Below are positions 10,984-22,079 of a stretch of 64,000 nt of DNA, one piece after another. The DNA comes from Mantis religiosa. Its lineage: Eukaryota > Arthropoda > Insecta > Mantodea > Mantidae. Every line of letters begins with the position of its first letter. Position 1 is the stretch's first letter. The position numbers and the translations under genes are program-made. Location: positions 221,747,795 through 221,811,794 of the forward strand of contig CM060947.1 of NCBI GenBank assembly GCA_030765055.1, given 5' to 3'. Below the pieces are notes generated by a model. That model made no database searches. It saw nothing but the letters and a program-made list of their open reading frames with translations, and was not told the origin of the DNA.

Positions 10984-12256
10984 CTAATGGCTCACATCAT
11001 CACCGGCTTCAACAACCACCACTTCGTAGTAGCTATTTTCCTAGACCTGACTCGGCTTTTGAATCCGTCTGGCACGAAGGTCTCATCTTCCGTCTGCTTC
11101 AAGATAGCATTCCTCCTTACCTCGTACATCTAACCAATTCCTACCTGCACAGCAGGACCTTCGGTCTCACCAAAGACGAAGTAACCTCCAAATCTCATAC
11201 CATCCATGTCGGCGTTCCCCAAGGCAGCGTTTTTGGCCTTATCCTCTTCCTTATTTATCTTAACACCCTGCCATCCCAAATAAGCTGCTATCTCTTGCAG
11301 TTTTCAGATGACACCGCCATCGCCACCTCCTCCAAACGTCATCAGTTTGCTGTGCGCAGGCTACAAACTTACGCGGACCAGCTAACTACCTGGTTCAACA
11401 CCTGGCGACTTAGCGTCAACCCTACTAAGTCGCAAGCCGTCAACTCCACCAGGAGGAGAGAAGACAACGTCCCGGAACTACGTATTGCGGGTGGCTCAGA
11501 TCACTGGACAACAGAGGCCAATTACTTTAGTGTCACCCTAGACAACAAGCTCACCTGAAAACCACACAAAGAAGTGTCAAACGAGATCTCTCGTAGGATG
11601 GCCCTCCTCTATCCCCTCTATCATCCAACTCCTGCATGTCCATCCCAAACAAATTATTGCTCTTCAAGCAAGTCCTCAAACCTGCCATTGTATACGCTTG
11701 CCAAGCATGGGGCATGGCCGCAAGTTCCCATCTCCATCGCCTCCAAGTGCTACAAAATCGATTCCTCCGCATATCAGTTAACGCTGGCTGATACATTCCT
11801 GATGTAGACATACATAGAGACACATCCATCCCTATACTTTATGAACACATCCTCTCCCTCCCTCACAGTTTCAACACTGTTATTTGAGGACTCGGGGAGT
11901 ACGATATAGACCCGGGAGAATGCTATAAAAGACCCAGGAAAATCCTAGGCAATCACTAGACAACACGGCTACTTCCAAAACTTATCCAAACACCATTTCT
12001 TCCATTACCTACATACATTAAAAAAAAACTAAAAAACATCACTAAAACAATTACACCGCTTAACCACAATCTCTCCATTATCCCCATCATTGTACCAGCA
12101 AAAGACCTAGTTCTGGCAAGGTAATAGTCCGGAAAGAAACCGCCTGCTAGGTGGCACAGCTTTCCAGTGACACGTAAACTCGTGCAATCGCTGATTGCTC
12201 CGCTTCACTTACCTCAGCGATGAGGTAATATAATATAATATAATATAATATAATAT
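10984..12256 (+). pseudogene. Jockey-like LINE reverse transcriptase, 5'-truncated
   Basis: Starts inside the RT domain. Near 11000-11050 one frame reads GFNNHHFVVAIFLDLTR (motif A), then shifts to the frame open from 10980 to 11558: SVWHEGLIFRLLQ, VGVPQGSVFGLILFLIYLN (motif B), LLQFSDDTAIATSS (motif C, FSDD replacing FADD) and WFNTWRLSVNPTKSQAV (thumb). The C-terminal region continues in other frames to about 11880 (KPAIVYACQAWGMAASS, YEHILSLSHSFNTVI). Endonuclease and N-terminal RT are missing. A TAATA simple-repeat run at 12226-12256 is probably its 3' tail. Confidence 0.85.
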
Positions 12257-12362
12257 GGGTCGTCCTGCTCCCTTAAGCCATTCACCATCCTGAAGATGGA
12301 AGAGGTGCGCGCTCCCGAAACGTCGATGTCACAAAATCTTCTTACCTGGCGTGAACCCCGAA
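12252..12362 (+). repeat. Inverted arm with hammerhead-like motif
   Basis: Partner of the arm at 10750-10858. It contains CTGAAGA at 12290-12296 and GAAACGTC at 12317-12324, the spacing and order of a type I hammerhead core. The stem II candidate between them (GGA...TCC or GAG...CTC) is short, and the base pair next to the core is a T/C mismatch. This layout is known from Penelope-like retroelements; no Penelope coding sequence is seen here. Confidence 0.55.
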
Positions 12363-12684
12363 GACATATAAAGCATACACGCTCACAGGAATGGTATAGC
12401 TCATATTTTACATAGATATTCCTAAGGATCTCTGTGTCGTATCCTTGGAATTTACTAATCTTATGCACAAACTTTTTTTGTTTTTGACTTAGTTCATTCA
12501 GAGCAGAACTATTTGATCGTTATCTTTTTTTTGTCAAAATTGGAAACTTCACATAACTTTTTGTACAAAACACAGGAAGACCATCTGTCCTTTTGCTCGT
12601 TTCTATACCTTGAGGAATTCCTAAGATTAAGAGGTCTGTACGGAGAGTATCCCAAATTTTGTGTGTTTTTCTAAAACTGTTTAG
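12363..12684. other. Short intergenic stretch
   Basis: Contains poly-T runs near 12470 and 12525 and probably the decayed 3' end of mariner 2, but no terminal repeat could be identified. Confidence 0.35.
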
Positions 12685-13430
12685 TTATTCATGAATGCAT
12701 ATTTTGTCCCATTCAAAGTAATCAGCACACTTGTACCAAAGGTTTTTACAATCGTGGCGTAGCGTCGTTCTTTCGTGGCCCTCTTCAGTTTTGGTGACAA
12801 AAACATTCACGGGGGCCAAGCCTGTGGAGTACGGGGGCTGCGTCATCATAAGTATGTTGCTTTTGGCCAAAAATTCGCGCACACGCAACGATATGTGAGC
12901 AGCAGCGTTATCATAATGCAAAAGCCAATTTTTTTTCTAAAAGTTTGGGCGTTCTGACAGATTGCTTCGCGAAAATTTTACATAACTTGCAGGTACAGAG
13001 GTATTCTTAGAAGTGGCACGTGAACTTGCTCGGATATGTGCAAGTGACGCTATGCAAATCAATGGGGGGGGGGGTTGCAACCCTGCTATCACCAGCAAAT
13101 TGCTGATAAAGCTAGTGCGTTAGATGACAGATGATAACCTGTTTTCTTTCAACTAAAAAACTAGACTCTACCATAAACCACTGCGCAACATTGTCATACG
13201 TCACATCTAAAAATGTCTCTGTAAGATTCCATATTGACCGTTTTACCCTGTGGCAAGAACTCATGATGTACCATGCCACTGCAATCAAAGGTAACTGTGT
13301 AAAAAAGCTTCACTTTCGACCACATTTGGCACACGTTTTTCGGTATTAGCTCTTGTGGTAGAATCCATTGGGATGATTGATCTTTAATTTCCACGTCATC
13401 ATCAACCTTCAAGTTAGGCCAGATAGGCGT
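12685..13430 (-). pseudogene. Mariner 2 transposase, C-terminal half
   Basis: From 13430 downward the frame encodes DDDVEIKDQSSQW, then FDCSGMVHHEFLPQGKTVN (the strand around the catalytic core), and from 12921 HYDNAAAHISLRVREFLAKS (second catalytic aspartate) and LMMTQPPYSTGLAPVNVF, where the expected final aspartate of the PDLAPxD motif is replaced by asparagine. It ends with ADYFEWDKI. Internal unrelated sequence (12960-13190) includes an 11-base G run at 13064-13074. Inactive. Confidence 0.85.
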
Positions 13431-14617
13431 GTTTCGGCTCAGAAGGGATGTTACCAGCGTCTCCGCAATCTTCCAGTATCTCTGATACCAACTGGTTTAT
13501 ACCGCAAGGCCTGTTTGGCGAGTCTTTGTTCTGGCGTTCGAGAGATATGATCTTACCATTTCAGTTTGTACTCCCTGAGTTTGCCATTTAATGTAAATAT
13601 TTTAGTTGTTCTCTTATTGTCTCACTTTTAATGTAATCTTTAAGACTACAGCCAGCTACGTACCCCAAAAATTCCATTTCAGCCGTTTCAATTATTCTTC
13701 TATCAGTTCTGTTCAAGGTCCAGGTCTCGGCTATATAAGATACAACAGGCACTGCCATAGTTTTATAAAACTTTAATATGGTATCTCTTCTTGTTTTGTT
13801 TTCCAATGTTCGTTTTATAGTGCCACATAAGTTTTGAAATCTGTAGATATTTAGTTTTAAATCTCAGTCACATTCATAGGAAATATCACATCCTAAGCAA
13901 TTAAAATATTTAACTTGTTCTAGTATTTTGCATTTTGGTCCGTGTTGAGTATTTACCAATAAAATGCATCACTTTCGTTTTCTCTGCTGAAATGATAAAA
14001 TTATACTTTGACATTGTTTTGTCGAGTTGGTACAAAGCTATTTGTAATCTGTCATCAGTATCTGCCAGAATGACCTCATCATCTGCAAAAAGGACTTTAT
14101 TTAAGATTTACGGCCTAACTCAAAATCTACTTTCAACCGAGCTTGCCATTCGGCAACTGCTGCGTCGATATAAATATTAAAAAGAGTTGGCGACATTTGG
14201 CAGCCCTGTCTTACACTTAGGTTGATACTTTCTGTCTTAAAACCATCATCCATGTTAATACAAGCCCATTTGTTCATTTTATCATTAAAATTAAATGTTG
14301 AAGATATCCGTTTCCAGCCATTATATCCCATAGCTTTTGCCGTATAAGTTTGTCACATGCTTTTACGTGATCAACAAATAATATATGGCTCCCTAAAATA
14401 TATTCTGTTCTCTTTTGTATTATTTGTTTTATTGTTAAGACGCAATCAGTACAGGATCTGCCTTGCCAGAATCCGTGTTGTTCATTATTGAGTAGTGATT
14501 CAGTTATTATATTTAATCTTTTTGCTAAAAATTTTTGCTAATATTTTATAGCTCGTATTTAAGAGGTCATTCCTGTATGATTTTTACATTCATTTTCTTT
14601 CCTTTTCTAAATATTGG
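13431..14617 (-). pseudogene. RTE-like LINE, 5'-truncated copy 1
   Basis: The minus strand encodes fragments of reverse transcriptase in several frames: NTSYKILAKIF and EQHGFWQGRSCTDCVLTIKQ around 14570-14430, then NLSVRQGCQMSPTLFNIYID (motif B, 14230-14160), a motif C region near 14090, and the C-terminal domain TILKFYKTMAVPVVSYIAET with AEMEFLGYVAGCSLKDYI (13770-13630). It is closely related to the copy at 57386-58800. It begins abruptly within RT and ends with TTGATGATGA next to resumed mariner coding sequence. Candidate target duplication: GAAGGTCAT near 14626 and GAAGGTTGAT near 13420 (minus strand), imperfect. Confidence 0.83.
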
Positions 14618-14676
14618 CTTTTATGACCTTCTGGAGCAAATTTGGGTCGTCGCGGACAGAGTTCAACAACTCCTTA

Positions 14677-14920
14677 CCCGCCCGCCTCGGTAGCGTAAAT
14701 GGTAGCATGTCTGCCTCACGTTCAAGAGGTACCGAGTTCGAATCTCGGTCAGGGTGAGTTACCTGGATAAGACTTTTTCCGGGGCTTTCCCTTATCCTAA
14801 AAGGCGATTGTCAGGTAACTCTAAGCTCCATGGATCCCGGGGCTCATTTGAGCATTATTTCACCCATTCCATTCATCGTCCGATGTGACTTAAACTTGGA
14901 TGAGTTAAATTACACAAAAG
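14677..14920 (+). repeat. SINE-A, full-length
   Basis: Complete 244 bp copy: tRNA-like head with A box (TAGCGTAAATGGTAGCATG) and B box (GAGTTCGAATCTC), the body CCATGGATCCCGGGGCTC, and a degenerate end. Flanked by 9 bp direct repeats AACTCCTTA (14668-14676) and AACTCATTA (14921-14929), one mismatch. Inserted into the mariner 2 transposase gene. Confidence 0.93.
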
Positions 14921-14929
14921 AACTCATTA

Positions 14930-15242
14930 ACAACGTTTATGCCATAACGTTTTTGGTCGAAATTGAGCAACTTGGGTACGAATTTTGTGGCCAACTATCT
15001 CATGCCCAAATCATTGGTTAAAATAGAATGGTCATCGATGTGTTTAGGTCCTTAGCAACTTCTCTAACGGCAATTCGACGATTGTCCAATACTATTTTTT
15101 TTTTTTTTTTTTTTGTTGACGAGCTCGGGCGTGTGGGACGCCCTTCTTCGGTTACGTCTTCTCGAATCTCTGAGAACCTTTCGTACCACCAAGAAACGTT
15201 ACTTTGGTCCAAGGTAGCTTTATTATAGGCCATAGTCAACAT
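14930..15242 (-). pseudogene. Mariner 2 transposase, N-terminal part
   Basis: Minus-strand frame with VSWWYERFSEIREDVTEEGR then PTRPSSST, the hinge after the first helix-turn-helix, then IVLDNRRIAVREVAKDLNTS (second helix-turn-helix). It continues through a stop as LATKFVPKLLNFDQKRYG up to the SINE border. A poly-T run at 15098-15114 on the plus strand has expanded and adds six lysines. Inactive. Confidence 0.85.
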
Positions 15243-15290
15243 TCGGATTACATCCGGGCACTGTTAAATTCTATGTTCCATTTTTTTTTC

Positions 15291-16520
15291 AATAGGCGAA
15301 AATCGAACATGAGCCAAAACCCGTCCAAGCAAAATAGCTGTCAATAATTAACTGAACATTCAAAATGGTCGAATTTGTCAGCATAAATGAGGGACATGAG
15401 TACCAACATAGCGCCACAACACAATCGAAAATCGAATATATGTAGCTCGCGGAAATTAAACATTCGCGATAATTTTTTTAATAGATATCGTATATTGGGG
15501 AATGCAAGTGAAATATTAAATTAGCTTACTTTAGGTTTTCTTTTTATCAAACAATTTTTACACATACTTTTACAATGAACGGAGGGTAGGATTTATCCTA
15601 ATTAGGAGAAAAATTCTCACTCTCCGATCGGGAATCGAACTCAGAACTACAAGAGGAGTCAACTTACTGGTTATTCAACCAGATTTATTAAGTTAGAGAC
15701 ATTTGCAGATTTTAACGGTTTTAGTGTTTTACTCTAATGGACTGCAAACAGTGACCTCACCTTGTCTGCTTCCATATAGATATTGAGGGCAACTAAGTAC
15801 GTAATGCGCAGGTATTCCACCTGTGGAGATATGAACCAGAGATAGAATATTTTTCACCTGAGTTAATACAGAGAATAGCGTTACGCGCAGCTTTCATTAA
15901 CAGTTTCGGGGAGCGATTATTGGTTAGGTGTTAATAGCATTGCCCTAGAAGCCACCAGAATTATTGCGCAAGGTAATTCTAGTGTTCGTTAGAGCCAATA
16001 GCGATACAATTAACACACGGCTTGCAGCTTTAGGGTTTTACTTGCAGCCACTCCATAACAAAACAATTGCAGATTTACCACACAAAGTGTATCCGTTAGA
16101 GGAAAATTATTTGCTCTTCTGCTTAACTTGTCAAAGGCCGTCGTAATGCAGCTAACCAAAAGTGAACATAATGCTTTCCAGTTGTGCGTTTAACGTCAAA
16201 TCAAGATTTTCCTCAGATTAAAGCTGTGCTTTCGGCACACCGATACGTAAAGCCTGCTAAAAAGTTGGTTTGGAAAAATAGACCTTTCCATGAAATATTT
16301 CGATGTTTTGAAGCGAATTATTATTTAAGTAAGCGAAGGTTAGATGTTCAATGACTAAACAAATAGAATGTTACAAATTAAATGAAGGAGAAGCTTACAG
16401 AATATATTGTAACAATGTCTTGTCATTCTTACCGTAGACATTTTAACCCTCGACTGTACTCAGTTGCCTTTCAGAATAAACTGAGCATTCTCTTCTTTAA
16501 TCTTCAAACAAAAGCGGAAG
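15291..16520. other. Intergenic with one weak tRNA-like patch
   Basis: The minus strand at about 15690-15590 has GTAGTTCTGAGTTCGATTCC, a B-box-like stretch followed by no familiar SINE body; it may be a different, old tRNA-derived repeat. The rest shows nothing recognisable. Confidence 0.3.
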
Positions 16521-16595
16521 CTCTCCTTCGTAGCCTGTCTATTCACATTCAAGAGGTCCCCAGTTTGAACCTCGGTCAGATTATCTGGATAAGGC
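16521..16595 (+). repeat. SINE-A head, degenerate fragment
   Basis: Matches the SINE-A head around the B box: TTCAAGAGGTCCCCAGTTTG, ACCTCGGTCAG and TATCTGGATAAGGC. The body is not preserved downstream. Confidence 0.65.
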
Positions 16596-17221
16596 AGAGG
16601 AAGGCAGCTTCGAGAGTTGTGACGTATTTCAGACTGGAGCGTGGCCTGCAGCGCCTGTCAAGATTCAGGCAAGAGCCGTGTAGTACCCAGCTGCCTATAT
16701 AAATGGCGCTGTGAGTAGAAGATCTGAGGGTTCCGTCAGGTTTAGCGTACTCGATGACAACAATGTAGCTGCCGCGTACCAAATGGAACTGTTAAATTTA
16801 CAATGCCACGATTTTTGAAGGACAAATATACACACAAGAAAGACTTGGGTGATTTTTACAAGAACGTCCCGCAAACCAGAATTCGGAGGTTGTATTCATT
16901 TCCATACAGGCATTGTGTGTGTGTTTGGCTCGATATTTGTGTGCAAACAATTTTTTTCCCCGTTCTGAAATTAGCTATGTCCAAACCCCGAAGTACCTAG
17001 TCGGATCGCAATCTAAAACGCAGTCTTCGATTACAAATTTCATATAGATTACATCCTGACATTGATAAAGTAGTTAAAGAAAAACGAAACAGAAAACGTC
17101 GGAAAATCTCCAGTTAATTTTGTTCTGAATGGGTCTCCACTTATTTTCAGATAAAACTACTTTGTTTTATAACATGCCTGACTTTCAAATAAACTAAGAG
17201 TTGAATGGAAATTGTTTTTTC
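16596..17221. other. Intergenic, no feature seen
   Basis: No recognised repeat or coding similarity. Confidence 0.4.
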
Positions 17222-17527
17222 ACACTGGCCGTGTGTAGGCTAAAGTATGGAAAGATAATCAGACTGAAAAATTCAATGCCTTAGCCGGGATGTGAACCAC
17301 GGATCTTCTGGTTGCCGTCCAGCTGCTCTAACGCTTGAGCTACTATGGCCAACGTGCCGACATGTCAGTTGGAGAATTTAATGTCATGTCGGCACGTTGG
17401 CCATATTAGCTCAAGTGTTAGAGCGGCTGGACGGCAACCAGAAGATCCGTGGTTCAAATCCCGGCTAAGGCATTGAATTTTTCAGTCTGATTATCTTTCC
17501 ATTCTTTAGCCTACACATGGCCAATGT
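17222..17527. repeat. Palindrome of two tRNA-Ala-like SINE-C units
   Basis: A near-perfect inverted repeat of 306 bp: arms of about 145 bp (17222-17366 and 17383-17527) around a short spacer containing AGTTGGAGAATTTAA. Each arm carries a tRNA-like sequence. On the plus strand (17392-17472) the D-arm (GCTCAAGTGTTAGAGC), an anticodon stem CTGG/CCAG with loop ACGGCAA and the T-arm region GGTTCAAATCCCGG are visible, suggesting descent from a GGC-anticodon alanine tRNA. Acceptor mismatches and the non-T base at position 33 say it is a SINE head, not a working tRNA gene. A third copy follows at 17938. Confidence 0.85.
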
Positions 17528-17685
17528 CAAAGAACAATTAATTTCTATTAATTAACCTAATAGTGGCTAACAACAAAGCCCGGACCTTAAAGTACTTAGA
17601 TGTTGTAAGTCGCCATTGAGTTAGTTGTCTCATGTGTTTATGAGAACTCCTAAGTGGTTTACCGGGAAAAGTACGAGTCAGTTGG

Positions 17686-17923
17686 CCGCGCCGTGGCTCA
17701 GTGGTTAGACCGCTTGGCTCTCACCAGGGCGGCCCGGGTTCAATCCCAGGTGGCCGCAAAGTGAGATTTGTGGTGGAAACATGGCGCTGGGGCGTGTTTT
17801 CTCCGGAATCTCCGGTTTCACCCGCCAACTCATTCCAACGGTGCGCCATCTTCATCTCATGTATCACCAGTGTCATCGCCTGCGTTGCCGTATGTAGTAA
17901 AAGCGGGCGTTAAACACTACGCA
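17686..17923 (+). repeat. SINE-B (tRNA-Glu-like), full-length
   Basis: Head CCGTGGCTCAGTGGTTAGAC, an anticodon region CTTGGCTCTCACC (CTC) and GGGTTCAATCCCAGG, then a body with TTTTCTCCGGAATCTCCGG and the end GTATGTAGTAAAAGCGGGCG. Perfect 14 bp direct repeats TACGAGTCAGTTGG flank it (17672-17685, 17924-17937). It is inserted into the 5' part of a SINE-C copy. Confidence 0.93.
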
Positions 17924-17937
17924 TACGAGTCAGTTGG

Positions 17938-18075
17938 ATAGATTGTCATGTCGGCACGTTGGCCATAGTAGTTCAAGGGTTAGAGCAGCTGGACGGCAAG
18001 CAGAAGATCCGTGGCTCAAATCCCTGCTATGGCATTGGATTTTTCAGTCGGACTCTATCTTTCCATACTTGTTGA
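17938..18075 (+). repeat. SINE-C, third copy
   Basis: Same unit as the palindrome arms: TGTCATGTCGGCACGTTGGC, GCTGGACGGCAAGCAGAAG, TGGCTCAAATCCCTGC and CATTGGATTTTTCAGTC. Its upstream part is separated by the SINE-B insertion. Confidence 0.8.
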
Positions 18076-18379
18076 AGTTTTATATATTTTCTCATAGCAC
18101 AGAGCCCAAATGTAATTATTTATAAACTGTGACCAATTGTGTAATTAGAGCAGTCAGTATTGATAATTACAACACCCAAGATGTAAATTGTACATATTAT
18201 TAATACCCGATACTTTTCCTTTCTTTGCTAACGCTGTCGGAACCCCAACACATCTGTTTCCTTCCACTTGGGCAGCAGAAATCAGCATGGTGTCGTCACA
18301 CGCTAACCTGCCTTTCGTTCGGGAGCATATTTGGCGGTTAGAACTGATGGTGCTAACGTTACACCACCACTGTCTACCC

Positions 18380-18546
18380 CTGGGATGAGGTCCTTCCCCA
18401 GGATTTTCATTTAACCTTGAAGAGAAATATCGCACAACTCTAAGCTCTTTGGAACCTGGGCTCATTGGAGCTACATTTCATTCATTTAAATTACTGTCCA
18501 TATAACCTAACCATTAAACCGTTAAAGGACTTTAGTTAATAAAAAA
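18380..18546 (+). repeat. SINE-A, degenerate 3' part
   Basis: Recognisable as AACTCTAAGCTCTTTGGAAC, CTGGGCTCATTGGAGC and TATAACCTAACCATTAAACC, ending AAAGGACTTTAGTTAATAAA. The tRNA head is absent or unrecognisable. Confidence 0.7.
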
Positions 18547-19988
18547 GGGAGATTCCTAAAAAGGAGGCGGCGTGTCGCACAAGGGATTTTCCAAAACTGT
18601 TGGGGGAAGCGCACATAAGGGGTTCTTGCAGTACCATCAAGAATGAAACTGACCTGACTCCTTCGAGACTGAAAAAAAAGAAGGTGCCAGTAGTTGTTGT
18701 GGTTAACTGAGGTGCTTACACATGCTATCTGCTACATTGTTATATATGCATATGGTTTATTGTTTCAGTCATTCCGATATGTTTGTATAAACATTATCGA
18801 AGCAAGTACATTTGTGCAATTTAGGAAGCGAGAAAGATTCCAGTAGGTGTTTTCCGTGCTATGTGGTTTCCACATCTGTCTGTTTTCTTTCCGAAGTAAA
18901 TTCTAGCAAGATATATCAAACACAAAGTATTATTAAGCTGTCTGTCTGTAAACGACATACTGCAGGGTAGCTAATAAGAATATATTTGGCTTATAAACCT
19001 TATTTTTAGTTAATTGTTTATGGGTGTTTAACGTGTTCCAACATTTTGTTATAACAGTCGATGACAAAAGCTGGTGGACATATGCAACTAAACCATATAG
19101 AGCAAAATTAATGTTAGTAAGGCTGAGGATGGAGGCATTAAATGACAAAAGGAACAGAGAATAATATTAAATAATTTTAGATAAACTTAATCAAAACTAA
19201 TACTTATGTGATGAGACAAGCATTTTGATGATGATGGTGATGATGATAAAGCATTTGTAACTGGAAAGGAAGATGTTGATTTTACAGTAACTGGTTGAAA
19301 CCATGATCATAGAAAAATGAGCAAACTTAGAACTGTCCGAGTCATTATCAAATTTTTCACAAGTGTCTACCCTGTGCCCCATTATCTGAAAGCGAGGATA
19401 GGGTCACTGATAAAGAGCAAGGAGCAATGATGTTTTGTTTGTGACCGGCGTGTCCCAATAACTTTTGAAGTTTGCGCACTATTGGTTCCTGCGCTGCCTA
19501 ATGAAAAATTAATGTGATATTTAATGCTGTATAATATTATACCTAGGCGAATATCTAAGCTGTGACTCCAAAATTAGGACTATTTAAGTTATAAACTACG
19601 AAACGGCTATATGTACATACTAAGTTCATGCTTCAATAAACACAGCTTGGTGAATATCGTAAATAAATAGATAACTTTGAGTGAACTTAATTAGTGTATG
19701 CTGCAGTACCAATAGTTCTGTTTCTTGCTGCTTTCATTTTATACACTATGTATTTGTAATTGAAATACGTAGAAATAGTTAATAAATAATGTGTGTTGCA
19801 TACAAAACTATAGACACCATGGAAGTTATTTTTCACTACTGATTTATGGTTGTCCTACCACTTTAAGGTTACTTATTTTTTATTGTTATTTATCAGAGCT
19901 CAGTCGTAAATATTGTCAACCGAACGTCGGAACTCCCGATAAAAGAGGCCAGCAGTAGGGCCAATCGGCTACGCCTACCCATTTATAT
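18547..19988. other. Intergenic, no feature seen
   Basis: AT-rich; a short GAT-type microsatellite near 19225-19250 is the only regularity. Confidence 0.45.
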
Positions 19989-20390
19989 TGTATCAGTAAC
20001 GAGGGGTGGCTGGAAAAACGTCACTGTGCCGTCTCTTCCCCCTCCCCCTGCCGTCTCGAACCTTCATGATGATTCACTGAACCGCGAGACTTCGAGAAAA
20101 CAGCGATATTCCTAAAAAGGGGCTACAGTGCCAAGTGAGTTCAGTCCTTGGCGAGCAGCGTAGGAGCGCCGTGCTAGTGTACGGACGAGAAGACTGTGTA
20201 CGTGCTTCCGAGGAGTGTACGTAATTGCGAGAGCAAAGTGGAACTGTAACGGACGACCTGGTGAATCGTAATTGTGTGCATTACGTAATTCTGTGAAATT
20301 GGCAAGTGTTCAACTGTAAGTCGGTGGAAATAAAGAACATTTTGAGTTTGTGCAATTGGACTTTTAATTTCACGAACCCACAAAGTCACA
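19989..20390 (+). mobile_element. Solo LTR, Gypsy-type family
   Basis: A 402 bp sequence beginning TGTATCAGTAACG and ending CACAAAGTCACA. Its 3' 250 bp or so is clearly related to the LTRs at 36593-37157 and 38359-38923, sharing TGGAAATAAAGAACATT (polyadenylation signal) and TTTCACGAACCCACAAAGTC. A perfect 4 bp duplication ATAT flanks it (19985-19988, 20391-20394), the same length as for the complete element. No internal region is present, which indicates LTR-LTR recombination. The 5' part differs from the 565 bp LTRs, so it is a subfamily. Confidence 0.88.
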
Positions 20391-20394
20391 ATAT

Positions 20395-22072
20395 GTACTC
20401 CGTCAATACAGCAAGAACTAGTGGCAAAATATTTTTAAGGGGCTAAATAATATGTTGTTACAACGAAATGGAAAGATTTCGGTAAAAGCTTCTAGATTGT
20501 CATTCTAGATTGTCCCAGTTCGTGTCATTATTACACAGGCTAATTACAGTTAATTCATTACAACTGGCCCAAATAGTTTCAAGGATCCGTAGATATCTGC
20601 AACATCCTCAACAATCCTGATGATAGATATGCATTTCTTTACTCCGGCGTCATTCGTTGGCACCTTCCAGCAGGTGATTTTGCTCCTAACAATGCAGATG
20701 GACAGTTAAAGGGCTGGTGTGCACTCCAAAGCTGCACTGAATGAAAACTTGTGCATCTAATCACAATTTTTGTAGAGCAAAACTTGAAGTATTTCAGTTA
20801 ATAATGTAATAATATATTAAATAAGGGAAAGCTTGTGTCAGAATTAAAAAATTATTGAAGGAACACTCTTGTGAAAGAGAGTGGGAGTACATGAATTTAT
20901 AAATAAGTGTTACTTGGATGTCATTATATTTAAAGGTTGCAAATGAGCATCTTTAAATCTGATACAGTGCTACAGTAGGTGTATAAATGTTTGGTATAAT
21001 GAAGTACCTATATAGGATGTAGTTCACAGTCACTTAAATATAGTTTAAAGTATAAACATAGAAGAACATTCAGATAATAAAAGGAGGTGAGGAATTGATA
21101 AAACTGTTGATAAAAACAAATACAATGGAATGTATACTGTTTGAAAAAGAAGTGCCTTCAGTGTTAGCTGGATAAAACATTGTTTTAACATGAATATAGA
21201 TAATTAAACAACTAGTCTAAAAAACTATAAGTTCATATAAGTCAATAGCTACACCGATATGAATATTTGTGCCAATATGAGGTGGAAATATATTTTGCCG
21301 ACATAGTATATAATATACCGGGTGTAGGTCCATTATGGCTGGGTTCTGATGTTTATTTTGGTTAATGACCCTGTCAAGTGCCGAGTTTAGCTAGCTCGCT
21401 CAGTATTTCGAGAGGACTTAGCTCCCAACAAACTAGCAGTGCCTGTCGACAATTATTAGCTGGTAAGTGGTGTTCGTTGTGGTGTTCTTGGGCTAACAAA
21501 TTAGTACATCGGTCGCCTGATCGCTTTAGTTTCAGAGTATGCCTCTGTATAGTTTATCGTTTATTACAATGTATGATGGAAAAAAAAAACAATTATTTTC
21601 AATGTGTTATTGGAATTCAAAGAAAAATCCTCAAACTTATTAACCAAGTTATTAGAATTTTATCTGACTCTTCTGATTATTTTCAGACATATGCCATGTG
21701 ATGTTGGCAATGGACACATAACAATATTTACTTAAATTGCAGATTAACACTGTTTATTATTAATAGTAATACGTTTTAAGGCTGTTTTCTACCTTAAGTA
21801 CACAAAAGTGCGACGTGAGCATTTCTCTCGAAAGTGCGGGATAGGTTGTTGTGAGCGATAAAGCAGAGTGACTCGTGATAAGATTATAGGTGTCACTCAC
21901 GAGACTAATAAAACTGTAGGAATCGCCCGAGGTTTTGTGCGTGTGCGAGTGTTTGCACGTGCGTGAGAGAGATTATGTAATTATATTTTCGTGTAGAAAA
22001 GTGGATAACTAATACCTCATGAAACAGATTTACAAATCATCTATGATTATACAATACAAAATAAAAACTTTG
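20395..22072. other. Intergenic, no feature seen
   Basis: No recognised repeat or coding region. The open frame at 21378-21701 has no identifiable motif. Confidence 0.45.
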
Positions 22073-22079
22073 CTATACA

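Larger units (their letters stand above)
12685..15290 (-). mobile_element. Mariner transposon 2, split by a LINE and a SINE
   Basis: One mariner transposase can be followed in order on the minus strand through four blocks: N-terminus at 15242-14930, a short block at 14676-14618 (KELLNSVRDDPNLLQKVI), then 13430-13194, then 12921-12685. A SINE-A separates the first two and an RTE-like LINE separates the second and third. About 230 bp of unassigned sequence at 12960-13190 separates the last two. Each break falls at a place where mariner proteins are continuous. Terminal inverted repeats were not located. Confidence 0.82.

Noticed and set aside
17392..17472. Possible functional tRNA-Ala gene
   Set aside because: Acceptor-stem mismatches, an unusual base at position 33, repeated copies and a shared non-tRNA 3' body identify it as a SINE head.
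17686..17760. Possible tRNA-Glu gene
   Set aside because: It is the head of SINE-B: same body, tail and target duplication as the copy at 46990.
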